Assembly: GCA_950022295.1 (NCBI GenBank)
Contig: OX465600.1
Location: 309,266,031-309,330,030 of the forward strand
Reading direction: 5' to 3'
Origin: Bromus sterilis
Lineage: Eukaryota > Streptophyta > Magnoliopsida > Poales > Poaceae
DNA length: 64,000 nt
The notes beneath the pieces were generated by a model, which saw only the letters and a program-made list of their open reading frames with translations, was not told the origin of the DNA and did no database searches. The position numbers were made by a program, and so were the translations under genes. This document shows, in pieces, positions 46,634 to 57,558 of the stretch (position 1 is the first letter of the stretch; the number at the start of each line of letters is the position of its first letter).

Positions 46634-48167
46634 TGATAACCCACAACTGCAGGGGATCGAGATAGTCTTCGCGGGTAAGAATAACCCAATTTATTGATTC
46701 GACACAAGGGGAGCCAAAGAATACGTATAAGCCTTAGCAGTTGAGTTGTCAATTCAACCACACCTGAAAAAGCACTAGATAATATATTCAGTAGCAACGG
46801 TGTGTTGACAGGTGTAGTCTTACAGACTTCCCCAATCACCAACACCACAAAGTAGTAACAAAGTAGTAGCAGTAGTGATGAGAGCAATAGTAACAACGAA
46901 GACAATAAAGATGAAAGATGGACCGGGGTTCAAGGTTTCACTAGTGGTAACTCTCCAAGCAAAAAGACAGGTGTTGGGTGAACAAATTACAGTTTGGCAA
47001 TTGACAAAATTGCACAAACTCTAGCCAAACAAACTAGAGCAATCCTAGTCTAGGAACCAAACGTAGGCATGTGTTCCGTATGTAGTTGTACGTGCTTGCA
47101 ATAAGAACTTGCACAACATTTATTGTCCTACCGTCCCGCAACAAACGGGGCCAAAGGGAACTTACGAAGATTAAGGTGCGCATGTCAAAGAGCACTGGAA
47201 CAAAGCATTTGCACTATATGAACACATGTGATCCTCAAATTATAGCCCATCCCCTTTGGTGTCCCAAGCTGTCACCATTGAGATCGCCGGCTCCGGACTA
47301 TAATAGGTGCATACAACCGTAGATAAGATCTAGAACAATATTTATAATCATGCAACCATAACTTCCTCCGACCTGAAATCATGCTACTCGTGCACTAGTA
47401 ACAAGCATTAAGATCACCAAAATTATAGCAACAATAATTCATAAATCTCTTAGGACTGAACAAGGTAACAATTCATCGGATCCCAACAAACACGACACCA
47501 ATTACATCATATGGACCACAATCATGTAGGGCAGCTCATGAGAACTTTGTATTGAAGAAAAAGGGGGATAAGATACCAACAAGCTACTGCCAAGAACCCG
47601 TAGTCCAAGGAGGAACTACTCACGATCCACCATGGGGTGAAGAAGAGTTGATGAAGATGGCCTCGAGGGCCAAGGACCTCTCCGGCAGGGTGCCGGAGTA
47701 GGATCCTGGTGACCCCCGAAGCTAGGTTTCGATGGCGGCGGAGATCGGGAGCGCTTCTGAAGAAAAGGGTTCCGTAATCAGGGTTTTCGCGACGGGAGAA
47801 TAAACAGGAGCCAAAGGGGGGCACCAAGGGGGCCACTAGTCGCCTAGGTAGCCTCCCGGCGCGGCGAAGCCCTGGGCCGCGCCCATTGGCCGCCTAGGCA
47901 CCAGGTGGGGCCCCTCTAGCCCTTCTTCGGGGAATCCGGAAGCTACCAGAACGCTGATTTTTTATCTGATTTTTCCCGATTTTTTGAGCACTTTTAATAT
48001 GGGGGAAACCTGAAATAGAAAAATAGCAGAAAACAGGAACTGACACTGGGGTGCACTGAGTTAATAGGTTAGTCCAAATATGATCAAAAGTGTATAAATA
48101 TCATAGCAATATCACACAAAACATGCACGGAGCAAGCAGAAATTATAGATACGTTTTGGACGTATCA
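46634..48167 (-). repeat. 3' LTR of E5
   Basis: 1534 bp, tgataacccacaactgcagg...gacgtatca on the plus strand, followed by acatccccaagctt (complement of the polypurine tract). Confidence 0.92.
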
Positions 48168-51068
48168 ACATCCCCAAGCTTAATTCCTACTAGTCCTCGA
48201 GTAGGTAAATGATAAAAGCATAATTTCTGTGGTGACATGCTAACAACCATATAAGAACTTTTAAGTAAGGCAATCAAAGCATGCAATTCAATTCAAGTCA
48301 TAATAGGCAAGACTCTATATCTAGTATTGAAACAAGCAACATAAGAACATAAAGGTGCAAGAGCTCTCGCTGTCCGTGACTCGAATGTCTCCAAATGGTG
48401 TTTGCGTGCAAGAAAGGGGATAGGGATATACGAGAAAAAGTATTTTTATTGTTGAGAACTCAATCTACTAAAGTGTCACACTTGGTCTTTTTTGGAATCT
48501 TATCTTGACTCATCCCCAGACCACTAGCCAGGTACAAGTCAAAATGATCCACTCCTTTTCGACATTTTGGGCACTCATGCAATGGATGAGCGTATGAAAG
48601 AAAGTTGACACTTAGGATGGCAAAGAGAGAATATGGTGGAGGAGGAAGTCAAAAAGGTGAGAGGGGCTCACATCAATGAGGACAATCATAGGAAAGAGAA
48701 AGCCAAATGATAGATATGATGTGAGGAGTAGGGATTGCCATGCAACGGATGCACATATGAGCTAAGGTAACCTCTCCAATGGAACTAGTGGGGGTGCATC
48801 AAACTTGCTTGCTCAATAAGACCTAGCGCTCATTTGAGGAGGCTCATCATTGGTATATACAAGCCAAGTTCTATAGTGTGAAGGTCCCCACATAGCTATA
48901 TGCATGAATGATAATCTCTATGGAGTACAAGATATAAGATGGAGTACGAGTGTGGATCTCTCAAAAATAATAGTAGTGTGCCCGCTTCTCTCTTTTTATT
49001 TCATTTTCTCTTTTTCTATTTTTTTGTATTTTTGGTGGCCTCAATGGCTCTTCTATTTCTCTCTCATTTGTCCTCTTTGGGATCTTTTAATTTGTCCTCG
49101 CTGGGATCTTTTGATTTTGTCCTCTTTGGGATCTTTTGATTTTGTCCACTTTGGGATCTTTTCCTCACTTTAGGGGCAACACTCTATATATTCCAAAAAG
49201 TATAGAAGATCTTTCACACTTTACAAAGTACTCAAATGATAAAGAAAATGTAACTACCATGATGTATGCAAATGTAGCAGGATATGCAATGATACTAGCG
49301 CGTCATGTAGTAATGATTAGGCCAAGGCCCTACTAGCATGCGGCTCATCGATCAAGCAAGTAGCATGTATGACATGAAGATCAAGTCATGAGAAGATGTA
49401 TGTTGCATGGCAATATATCTCGGAAAGGCTATGGAAATGCCTTGATAGGTAGGTATGGTGGCTGTTTTGAGGAAGGATATAAGGAGGCTTATGATGAAAG
49501 AGCGTATCGTGCCAAGGGTTTATATGAACCGGCGAAGGTGGACGACAACTCTCGGAGTAAGAAGAAAGCAATGCACGGCACAGGAAAGGCTAGCAAAATA
49601 TGGGAAGGTGGAAGTGTCAACTTTCGAATACTCCCATTAGTCCGAAGAACTCATGCACTTATTATCGGTAACTCTCAATCTAATAAGGAGGTTCACAAAG
49701 AGACAAGTACCCCGAGGAGGAGTGTATGGGGGTTTGGTTATCCTTGCGCATCCTCGACTCATGGTACATGAGTGTACTCTAATATTCGACCCCTCCAAAG
49801 AGTAGTGATCCATCTAGTAGCTAGAGTTCTCAACTAATTTGTAGATTTTGAAAATAAACACGGATTGCCAAAAATACGACATATATCACTAATAGGCTAA
49901 ATCTCTTGACACCAAAAGTCCAAACATTACTCAAAACAATACCTCAAAACTATTGCAAGTTACTACTACAAAAAGAATAGCAAACTCAATTACCTACTTC
50001 AAGTCAAGACACAAAATTCAGTGCAACGGGCAAACTCTCTAAATAAGATAAACATGAAAAGTCAAGAGAGTTCCAACAACAAACTAAAAAAATCTCTTTG
50101 AAAAGATAACCATGAAAACTAAGAGCTAAACATGACATCAGCTACGAAAAGATAAAGAACACACACAACAAAGATAAGCAGGAAAAAGTCCTATGTTGTG
50201 TTCTAAATTTTGGAAGTGGAGCGTGTTTCTCTCCCACACAAAGAAAGCTAGGTTCTAACTTGTTATTAACAGCAAGCAAAGCTAAATAAAACTAAAAACA
50301 AAACCTAAGAGCGAGACGCTCCAAGAATAGCACATAACGCATGAAGTGATTAAAATATAGTGAAAGGAAAGACGAATTGATAATTGTTGATGGAGAAGGG
50401 GATGCACGGGGCATCCCCACGCTTAGACGCTTGAGTCTCCTTTAATATTTCTTGGGGATGCATGGGGGCATCCCCAAGCTTCAGCGTTTGACACTCCTGA
50501 ATCTTCTTTCATCATCTTCCCTCGCACACTTGAAAACTCCCTTCATATATAACTCATCATAATCTGATTAGCCAGGTTAGTACCCACAATAAAATATTTT
50601 TTCTCTACTGGAAATAAGGATATTATCGAAGAGCTACTGTTTCTCAAGATTGCCAAAAAGTTTTTTCAAAGAAAAAGCAAACTTGAGGTTTGCAAAATGA
50701 AGAAAAGGCAAAACAGGACAGAATCTGTGAAAAACAGACCAGCAGGTAGTAAAGAATTTTTTAGGGATACTTCTGCAACTCAAATCAAAAAACTCAGAAC
50801 ATACGAAAGTTCCGTGATTGTATAGATCACGCTGTGTAAACATTTCAGCTCAAAAAGATGAACTGGGATTTTTCTATGATTTTTCCCATCACGAGGACAG
50901 AATCTGTTTTCTGGACAACATGTCACAACTTTCACTTCCCTTGTCATATGAGGCTATAAATGGCACAAAGCTTGAAAAATAAAGATACAATGATGTTGCT
51001 AAAGTTGTAACAATCATCAAGACCACTAAAAATAGAAGAAAAACAAAAAGGAAAACCTAAATTCGTTG
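48168..51068 (-). other. Non-coding 3' region of E5
   Basis: 2.9 kb, no coding sequence; same module as in E2, E3 and E4. It has a pyrimidine tract at about 48985-49030 and four copies of a word like ctttgggatcttttgatttt at about 49072-49165, where E3 has two. Confidence 0.75.
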
Positions 51069-51083
51069 CGGGGCTGCCTCCCG
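51069..51083 (-). other. Short stem-loop after the E5 coding region
   Basis: Minus strand CGGGAGGCAGCCCCG with AAGCGCTT next to it; one base longer than in E2 and E3. Same place relative to the ORF. Confidence 0.42.
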
Positions 51084-51167
51084 AAAGCGCTTCTTTAAAG
51101 CCAGTGGCTAGGCATGAGTGTAACGATGCTCACAAAAGAACAAAAAGTTGAAGCACAAAAGAGAGCA

Positions 51168-52326
51168 TCAAAGGAGCAAATATAAATAACATTTAAGTCT
51201 AACATGCTTCCTATGCATGGGAATCTTGTAAGAAAATAAATAATTGAAGCACAAAGTATCAAGCAAAGGAAGGTAAAACAGGAGTACCTTCAAGATTTTC
51301 AACATGAAGAGAGGTGTTTTCCTAACATGAAAATTTCTATAACCAAATTTTCCTCTCTCATAATAATTTTTAGTAGCATCATGAACAAACTCAACAATAT
51401 AACCATCACACAAAGCATGCTTGTCATGATCTACGAGCACATAATCATATAAACTTTCTAAGCATAACTCCTCATTATCAAGAACATTCATAGTAGGCAA
51501 AAATAGAGGGTTATCATAAGACTTATCAAAATAGCAAGGGCTATCATAAATAACAATAGAAAAATCATCCTTGCAAGTCATTCATATGTGCATCATGGCC
51601 ACAAACATCAATTTCATCAAAAAGGGATATTTCCATAGATTCAATAGGATCATAGCAATCAATATAGCATTCAGCCTCCTTAGGTAAGCATGGAGGGCAA
51701 TCATATAAAGTAAGAGTCAAAGAGTTATTCTCATTAGTTGGTAGAGATGGGTAGCTACTCCATTCTTCCTCCTTTTGTTCGTCACTCTCCTCCTATTTTT
51801 CATCCAATGAGCTTTTAGTTTCAACAATTTCTTCTGTAGAGTCCTGCAAAGCACTAGTCTCTTCCTCTTGTGGAGAGAACCTTTTGAGATAGTTAGTAAT
51901 ATAAGCACTATTAAAATTCTCAAAGCAATATTTAAGTATATCAAGACTCTCAGATTTGTATGGGGCATCTTCAATATCTTCAACAAAGGAAGCAATTTCA
52001 TAGGCACCTTTAAAGACAACAAATTCTTCTATTTGTGCTATATCAAAGAAATCATAATGTCCCGTAGTATAAGATACCAAGGTTTCATTATCATTACACC
52101 AACATTGGAAGGCAAGGTGTTTAAAGGGCAAGCAGCAAGAAGATTCATCACAGCAATAAGATATATCATAATCAGAGCATAAGTTTCTAGCATAACTATT
52201 AACTTGAGACATAAGTTTCCATATAAATATCCCTTTTTCAGACAAGTGGTATTCCTTATAATATTTTTGTTGATCCTCCGTGAATCCAACTTGCCAATAA
52301 GATCTAGTTTCAAAGAATTTAACCAT
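51168..52326 (-). pseudogene. Uncharacterised acidic ORF of non-autonomous elements (E5 copy, broken)
   Basis: Starts at the ATG complementary to 52324-52326 (MVKFFETRSYWQVGFTEDQQ), 65 nt after the primer site. One stop lies at 51793-51795, and a one-base frameshift at about 51575-51585 leads to the last part (51581-51168). Without these it would be about 385 residues. The N-terminal 120 residues are Cys-, Tyr- and Ser-rich (about ten Cys within residues 35-85: CSDYDISYCCDESSCCLPF and following), which E4 lacks; the middle is acidic; the end has YIVEFVHDATKNYYERG, a hydrophobic stretch (PLFMLKILKVLLFYLPLL) and HRKHVRLKC, as in E4. Function unknown. The Cys-rich N-terminus might bind metal. 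Confidence 0.68.
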
Positions 52327-52390
52327 TGTAAGAAAACAGAGTAATAAGATAAAGTGTACTTATCAAGTGAACTTATTAGTAGAGCTATGC

Positions 52391-52408
52391 TCCGCGGCAA
52401 CGGCGCCA
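52391..52408 (-). other. Primer-binding site of E5 (tRNA-Asp type)
   Basis: Minus strand TGGCGCCGTTGCCGCGGA; one base differs from the canonical site. 11 nt from the LTR. Confidence 0.88.
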
Positions 52409-52419
52409 GAAAACAGGCT

Positions 52420-53947
52420 TGATAACCCACAATTGCGGGGGATCGAGATAGTCTTCGCGGGTAAGAATAACCCAATTTATTGATTCGACACAAGGGGAGC
52501 CAAGAATACTTATAAGCCTTAGCAGTTGAGTTGTCAATTCAACCACACCTGAAAAAGCACTAGACAATATATTTAGTAGAAACGGTGTGTTGACGGGTGT
52601 AGTCTTAGAGACTTCCCCAATCACCAACACCACAAAGTAGTAACAAAGTAGTAGCAGCAGTGATGAGAGCAATAGTACCAACGAAGGCAATAAAGATGAA
52701 AGATGGACCGGGGTTCAAGGTTTCACTAGTGGTAACTCTCCAAGCAAAAAGACAGGTGTTGGGTGAACGAATTACAGTTGGGCAATTGAAAAAATTGCAT
52801 AAACTCTAGACAAACAAACTAGAGAAATCCTAGTCTAGGAATCAAACGTAGGCATGTGTTCCGTATGTAGTTGTACCTGCTTGCAATAAGAACTTGCACA
52901 ACATCTATTGTCCTACCATCCCGCTACGAACGGGGATAAAGGGAACTTGCGGAGATTAAGGTGCTCCTGTCAAAGAGCACCAGAACAAAGCATTAGCACT
53001 CTATGTACACATGTGATCCTCAAATTATAGCCCATCCCCTTTGGTGTCCCAAGCTGTCACCATTGAGATCGCCGGTTCCGGACTATAATAGGTGCATACA
53101 ACCGTAGATAAGATCTAGAACAACATTTATAATCATACAACCATAACGTGCTCCGATCTGAAATCATGCTACTCGTGCACTAGTAACAAGCATTAAGATC
53201 AACAAAATTGCAGCAACAATAATTCATAAATCTCTCAGAATTGAGCAAGGTAACAATTCATCGGATCCCAACAAACACAACACCAATTACATCATATGGA
53301 TCTCAATCATGTAGGGCAGCTCATGAGAACTTTGTATTGAAGATAAAGGGGGAGAAGATACCAACAAGCTACTGCCAAGAACCCGTAGTCCAAGGAGGAA
53401 CTACTCACGATCCATCATGGGGTGAAGAAGAATTGATGAAGATGGCCCCGGGGGCCAAGGTCCTCTCCGGCAGGGTGCCGGAGACCCCGAAGCTAGGTTT
53501 CGATGGCGGCGGAGATCGGGAGCGCTTCTGAAGAAAAGGGTTCTGTAATCAAGGTTTTCACGACGGGAGAATAAATAGGAGCCAAAGGGGGTACCAGGGG
53601 GGCCATCAGTCGCCTAGGCGGCCTCCTGGCGCGGCCAAGCCCTGGGTCGCGCCCACTGGCCGCCTAGGCAATAGGTGGGGCCCCTCTGGCCCTTCTTAGC
53701 TGAATCCGAAAGCTTCTGGAACACTGATTTTTTATCGTATTTTTCCCGATTTTTTGGAGCACTTTTAATATGGGGGAAACCTGAAATAGAAAAACAGCAG
53801 AAAACAGGAACTGGCACTGGGGTGCACTGAGTTAATAGGTTAGTCCAAATATGATCAAAAGTGTATGAAAGTGTATCAATATCATAGCATATCACATAAA
53901 ACATGCATGGAGCAAGCAGAAATTATAAATACGTTTTGGACGTATCA
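52420..53947 (-). repeat. 5' LTR of E5
   Basis: 1528 bp, bordered by target-site copy ggtac at 53948. Confidence 0.92.
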
Positions 53948-54716
53948 GGTACGCGTAGTGCGGAACCACCATGAATTTTGCGAATGCGGGTCGTCCTAGT
54001 ATGACGTGGTATTGGGACTGCCAGTCGAGTACTTCAAAATCGAGAAATTTTCTTGCGAAGTTGCCCTTGTTGCCGAAGATGACATCGAGCTCGATTGCTC
54101 CGAGGGAGGTGGCTGCTTCTCCTAGGACTACACCGTAGATTGAGACGCCTGATTTATTCCAGACTGACCGTGGGATCAACATCTTGTGCAGGGTGCTGGT
54201 GAAGATTATGTTTAAGTTGCTGCCTCCGTCCATGAAAATTATGTCCATGTCGTAGCCACGGATCTGAGTGTTGAGTACCAGTGATGCGTGTCCTTGTCTT
54301 GGAATTACGGTTGGGTGATCGCTTTGCAAGAAGGTGATGCTGGTTTCTGCACCATATAGCTGGTAGATTTCTGCTGTTTGGAGGCTCTCGGTTGCTTGGG
54401 TCTGCAGTGTACGGGCGTTCTGTTTTGCTTTGGAGGGTCGTCCTTCTTGGATCATGCAGACTCGTCCGTGGGATGCGGGGTATTGCTCTTCCGTATTTGG
54501 TGTTGGCGACTGCTCGGTTCCTCGGGTCCGTTTGGCTTCGCACTGCTTCTCCTCCTTAAGGTTGTTGGAGAGTTCGGTGAATAGACGACATTCTCTTAGG
54601 GTGTGGCTTGCTCGAAGGCGTCCCCAGTCGTCCTCGAAACAATAGATCGTACACGGTCCGTCTAGTTGTTCTTTGGCTGAGAGCTTGCTTGAACCGGCAT
54701 GCCTTCTTCTTGGCAT
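53948..54716 (-). pseudogene. gag-pr: gag C-terminus and aspartic protease of the Tat element
   Basis: Open on the minus strand from about 54716 (MPRRRHAGSSKL) to the E5 junction at 53948; the apparent reading beyond that comes from the E5 LTR. Gag side: YCFEDDWGRLRASHTLRECR resembles the gag-protease junction of Tat elements (a degraded zinc-knuckle-like CxxH stretch). Protease side: active-site segment IIFMDGGSNLNIIF (Asp-Gly-Gly where most retropepsins have Asp-Thr/Ser-Gly) and later YHVILGRPAFAKFM. The frame continues at 46633 after E5. Gag would form particles; the protease would cleave the polyprotein. Confidence 0.85.
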
Positions 54717-55243
54717 GACTTGGAACGACTGCGAGAGGTCTTTTGAGCGGGAGTGGAACCTTGGATCGAGTTCTATTCCGTCTTTGATCGAGTGATTCCG
54801 GATGAATTTGGCGAATTCGTCCGGTCTTCGATCTGGATCGTAGTATTCTCCGGTCTAGGTTTAGGAGTCGCCGTCTTGTCCCGCGGCGGGGGTCCGGGTG
54901 GCGGCGGGTCTTCGAGTGGCTGGCGGGGCTTGTGTCACATGTTGCGACTCCTGGAGTGGTTTTCCAGCGCGGAGTTCTTGTGCTTGTTCCAGCGTCTTGA
55001 TCGGCTTTGCGGTCGTGGCTTGTGATCGATTTCTGGATCGCCGAGTTCTTTTCCGTCGATGAAGACTTTGGCAGTCATCGAAATATTGGACTTGGTTCAG
55101 CTGCGAGCCGAGCGATCATGGTGGAGCGATGTAGACGTTTGCGATGAATTTGAATTCCTCGAGTGGGCTGGACCTTTTTCGAGTCCTTGAGTTGCGGTTT
55201 GCTGGATATGGGACCACCGAGATCGTGATTCCAACATGTGTAG
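54717..55243 (-). other. Tat gag N-terminal region and leader, decayed
   Basis: No continuous frame. The minus strand still shows Arg/Pro-rich gag-like stretches with stops; the last 100 bp before the primer site are probably untranslated leader. Confidence 0.5.
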
Positions 55244-55261
55244 TCCCCACGGTCGGTGCCA
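55244..55261 (-). other. Primer-binding site of the Tat element
   Basis: Minus strand TGGCACCGACCGTGGGGA, two nucleotides from the LTR end at 55264. It resembles the TGGCxCC-ACCGTGGGG sites of Tat elements; I do not assign the tRNA. Confidence 0.65.
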
Positions 55262-55263
55262 AT

Positions 55264-55709
55264 TGACGAGGATCGTCCTCGGCCAATCCCATGGTCAGGG
55301 ACCCTGGGTTAGATCATAGAGAGAACCGGTTGGAGATACTCGTCGGCTAACAGGAGAAGCACTTCCTGCTCAATAATATTATGCGAGGGGGCGATTACAG
55401 TGGGAGTCTAGACGAGTTCGCGCAAGACTAGAGGTGACGATTGTAGATTGGATGTCCTGAGACGTCCCCACTCCCAGCCTTTATATACTAGGCTAGGTCT
55501 CGGAGAGTCCGTCTCAGGTTATAGAGGTGCTTGCCTAATTCTATCCTTGCCTTAAACGCCAAGTCGTGACTTCCATATTGATCGCGGACTCCTACGTCGG
55601 TGCTTGGAGCGGGCCAGTCGTGCGCCTGTCAAAGCTTCCAGCGGGCCTCCCGTCCTTGTATGCACTAGGTATCCTCGCATGTAGGAGTCGTGGGGTCACC
55701 CCCTCGTCA
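55264..55709 (-). repeat. 5' LTR of the Tat element
   Basis: 446 bp, partner of 14245-14690; target-site copy gggtc at 55710-55714. Confidence 0.93.
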
Positions 55710-56283
55710 GGGTCTCTGCCCTTTGGCTTATTCCATTGGTGGATGGTGATCGGGATCATGTCCCTAACAAGAACCCCGCATTGAGCAGAAAATGCTTCCT
55801 TGGTCCGGCTGGGTTCAATTGGTTGGCCATCTGTACTGATGCTGGTGATCATCAACCTTTCATCTGGGCATAATTGTTTCTTCGGGCCTCGTCTCGTTAC
55901 CGAAGTTTGGCTCGATCTGGATACGGAGGGCTAGAAAAGAAGAAAGAAGGGAGTTAAATGTGTACATACCAAAACAATTAATGCATCAATTAATATGTAT
56001 ACCTCGCCGGACTTTGCAACAGCTCCTTCCTCTGTTCGCTCACGGAGCCGTCATAACGATCTCCTTCCTCCGTTCGCTCACCGGAGCCATCATAAGCATG
56101 TCCTTCCACCTTCATTGTCCGATCACCAGAGCCTGCTTCACCCTCTTCTTCTAGACCATCGGTGTCGTTCAGATACGAGAATACAACACCTCCTTCCCGG
56201 ACGATGTCACCCACTACCAACGGTCCTTCGCGGATGATTGCCCCCAACAAATCTTCTTCTAAGTTTCTGTGATGACCGTCCAT
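55710..56283 (-). pseudogene. CACTA transposon ORF, first two exons
   Basis: Exon 1 is 56283-56003 (start MDGHHRNLEEDLLGA; acidic, with GPLVVGDIVREG and GSGDRTMKVEGHAYDGSG). An intron of 72 bp at 56002-55931 (GTATAC...TTTCTAG on the minus strand) has good borders. Exon 2 from 55930 reads on through SISTDGQPIEPSRTKEAF and CGVLVRDMIPI to the Tat insertion at 55710, and resumes at 14239. This is the N-terminal part of the non-transposase ORF of Triticeae CACTA elements. The coding order shows the CACTA element runs leftward. Confidence 0.82.
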
Positions 56284-56446
56284 ATTTTCTGCAAAATATT
56301 AATTACAACATGGCACTCAATATACAAACATGATATAGCATGCATATATTAGTGTGCCAAACATACAAGTTTTGCCGAAAAACATGGGGGCATGTGTTGA
56401 CACCAGTTTTTGGCACGGCAATAAACCTATATAAGATGGCACCCGG

Positions 56447-56594
56447 AGCCAGACACCCGTGCAACCGATGTCTGATGGAAAACGTGACATGATGCCAGGA
56501 GCCAGACACCCGTGCAATTGATGTCTGATGGAAAACGTGATATGACGCCCGGAGCCAGACACCCGTGCAATTGATGTCTGATGGAAAGCGTGAG
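56447..56594. repeat. 53-bp tandem repeat, nearly three copies
   Basis: Copies start at 56447, 56500 and 56553 with agccagacacccgtgcaa. Located about 160-310 bp upstream of the CACTA start codon. Confidence 0.9.
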
Positions 56595-56616
56595 GATAAG
56601 CCGAAAAACTCTTCGA

Positions 56617-56905
56617 CCCCAAGACTACCCTCGACCCCTTTACCCCGAGACCCCACGACGACCCTCGACCCATCGACGACCCCTCGACCCCTCGACGACC
56701 ATCGACCCCTCGACTACCCTCGACCCCTCGACGACCCTCGACCCCTCGACCCCGACTACCCTCAACCCCTCGACTACCCTCGACCCCTCCACGACCCTCG
56801 ACCGCTCGACCCCTCGACGACCCTTGACCCCTCGACGACCCTCGACCCCTCGACCCTCTACGTACCAGCGCGTAGTTCTCGACCCTCGACCGCTCGGCGA
56901 TCCTC
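56617..56905. repeat. Minisatellite of 9/18-bp units (ctcgacgac/cctcgaccc)
   Basis: Degenerate array of the words ctcgaccc, ctcgacgac and ctcgactac over nearly 290 bp. Opposite-strand translation gives GVEGSRVVEG-type repeats without coding value. Confidence 0.88.
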
Positions 56906-57558
56906 GACACCCCTGAAAGAGGAGAAGGAGAAAAAAAGGAGAAGAAGAAGGAATAGAGGAGAAGAACAAAAAATAGAAATCTATTTTTTCTTGTTCTCCT
57001 CTATTCCTTCTTCTCCTCTTTGTTTTCTTCTTCCTCTCCCTCTTCTTCTCTCGTCCTTCTTCCTCTCCCTCTTTTTCTCTCCTCCTTCTTCCTCTTCTTA
57101 TTTTTCTTTTTCCCTCTCTCCTTCTTTTTTCTGTTTCCTTTTTTCTTCTACCTCTTTTCTTCTCCCCCCAACACTAGAACATTTTAACTTAGTAAAATTG
57201 AGACATATAAAACAGAAAAAATTGAGAGAATAAAAAAATTATTTTCTGTTTTCTTTTCTCTGTTTTCTTTTAAAAAAATAAAAAGTATTTTCTTTTTTTC
57301 TTCTCCCCCGGCCCCCACTCAGCCATCCATGGCACACACGCCATGGCCGTGGCCATGGGCGTCCTGGCCAGCGGCGAGGGGCGGCCGGAGCGCAGCGCAT
57401 AGGAGGAGATCCCCTCCCGTCCATGGCGCGGCAGTGCGCGGCAGGCGGCAATGCAAGAGAGGGGGGATGGAGAGACGCTCACAGCGGGGATAGAGAGAAG
57501 CAGGAGGTGGGGTGGCCGCCGAGGTCGTCGCCGTCGTCAGGGGCGGTGCGGCGGTGCG

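Larger units (their letters stand above)
46634..53947 (-). mobile_element. E5: complete non-autonomous Athila-type element
   Basis: 7314 bp with LTRs 46634-48167 (3') and 52420-53947 (5'), target-site copies ggtac at 46629-46633 and 53948-53952, primer site 52391-52408. Coding region at 52326-51168 is related to that of E4, not to gag-pol. The LTR family is that of E1; the 3' non-coding module is that of E2, E3 and E4. It splits the Tat gag-protease frame. Confidence 0.94.
14245..55709 (-). mobile_element. Tat-lineage Gypsy element hosting five nested insertions
   Basis: Two 446-bp LTRs (14245-14690 and 55264-55709) with identical target-site copies gggtc at 14240-14244 and 55710-55714 bound a 41.5-kb block. 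On the minus strand the shell reads: LTR, primer site (55261-55244), gag and protease (54716-53948, then 46633-46523), RT, RNase H and integrase (37255-33863), tandem repeats (33766-32791), an antisense B3-domain gene (plus strand, 25361-32585 with E4 inside) and 3' non-coding DNA (25360-24802, 17077-16905, 15243-14691). A long region between integrase and 3' LTR with tandem repeats and extra ORFs is typical of the Tat lineage. Removing the insertions leaves about 9 kb. I counted about 25 substitutions and two single-base indels between the LTRs, so the shell is clearly older than the Copia insertion inside it. Confidence 0.92.
56284..57558. mobile_element. CACTA 5' region: minisatellites and pyrimidine tract
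   Basis: About 1.3 kb upstream of the CACTA start codon, up to the E7 LTR at 57559. It contains two tandem arrays (listed separately), an inverted A/T pair around 56940-57020 (agaaggaatagaggagaag and its complement), a long pyrimidine tract at 57000-57170, and GC-rich sequence at 57300-57558. CACTA terminal repeats are not visible, so the end was lost or lies beyond E7. Frames here (for example 56565-57233) are repeat translations. Confidence 0.65.

Noticed and set aside
56565..57233. 222-codon plus-strand frame with Pro/Asp/Leu repeats and Lys/Arg-rich end
   Set aside because: Translation of the ctcgaccc minisatellite and the pyrimidine tract; also open in other frames, no domain.
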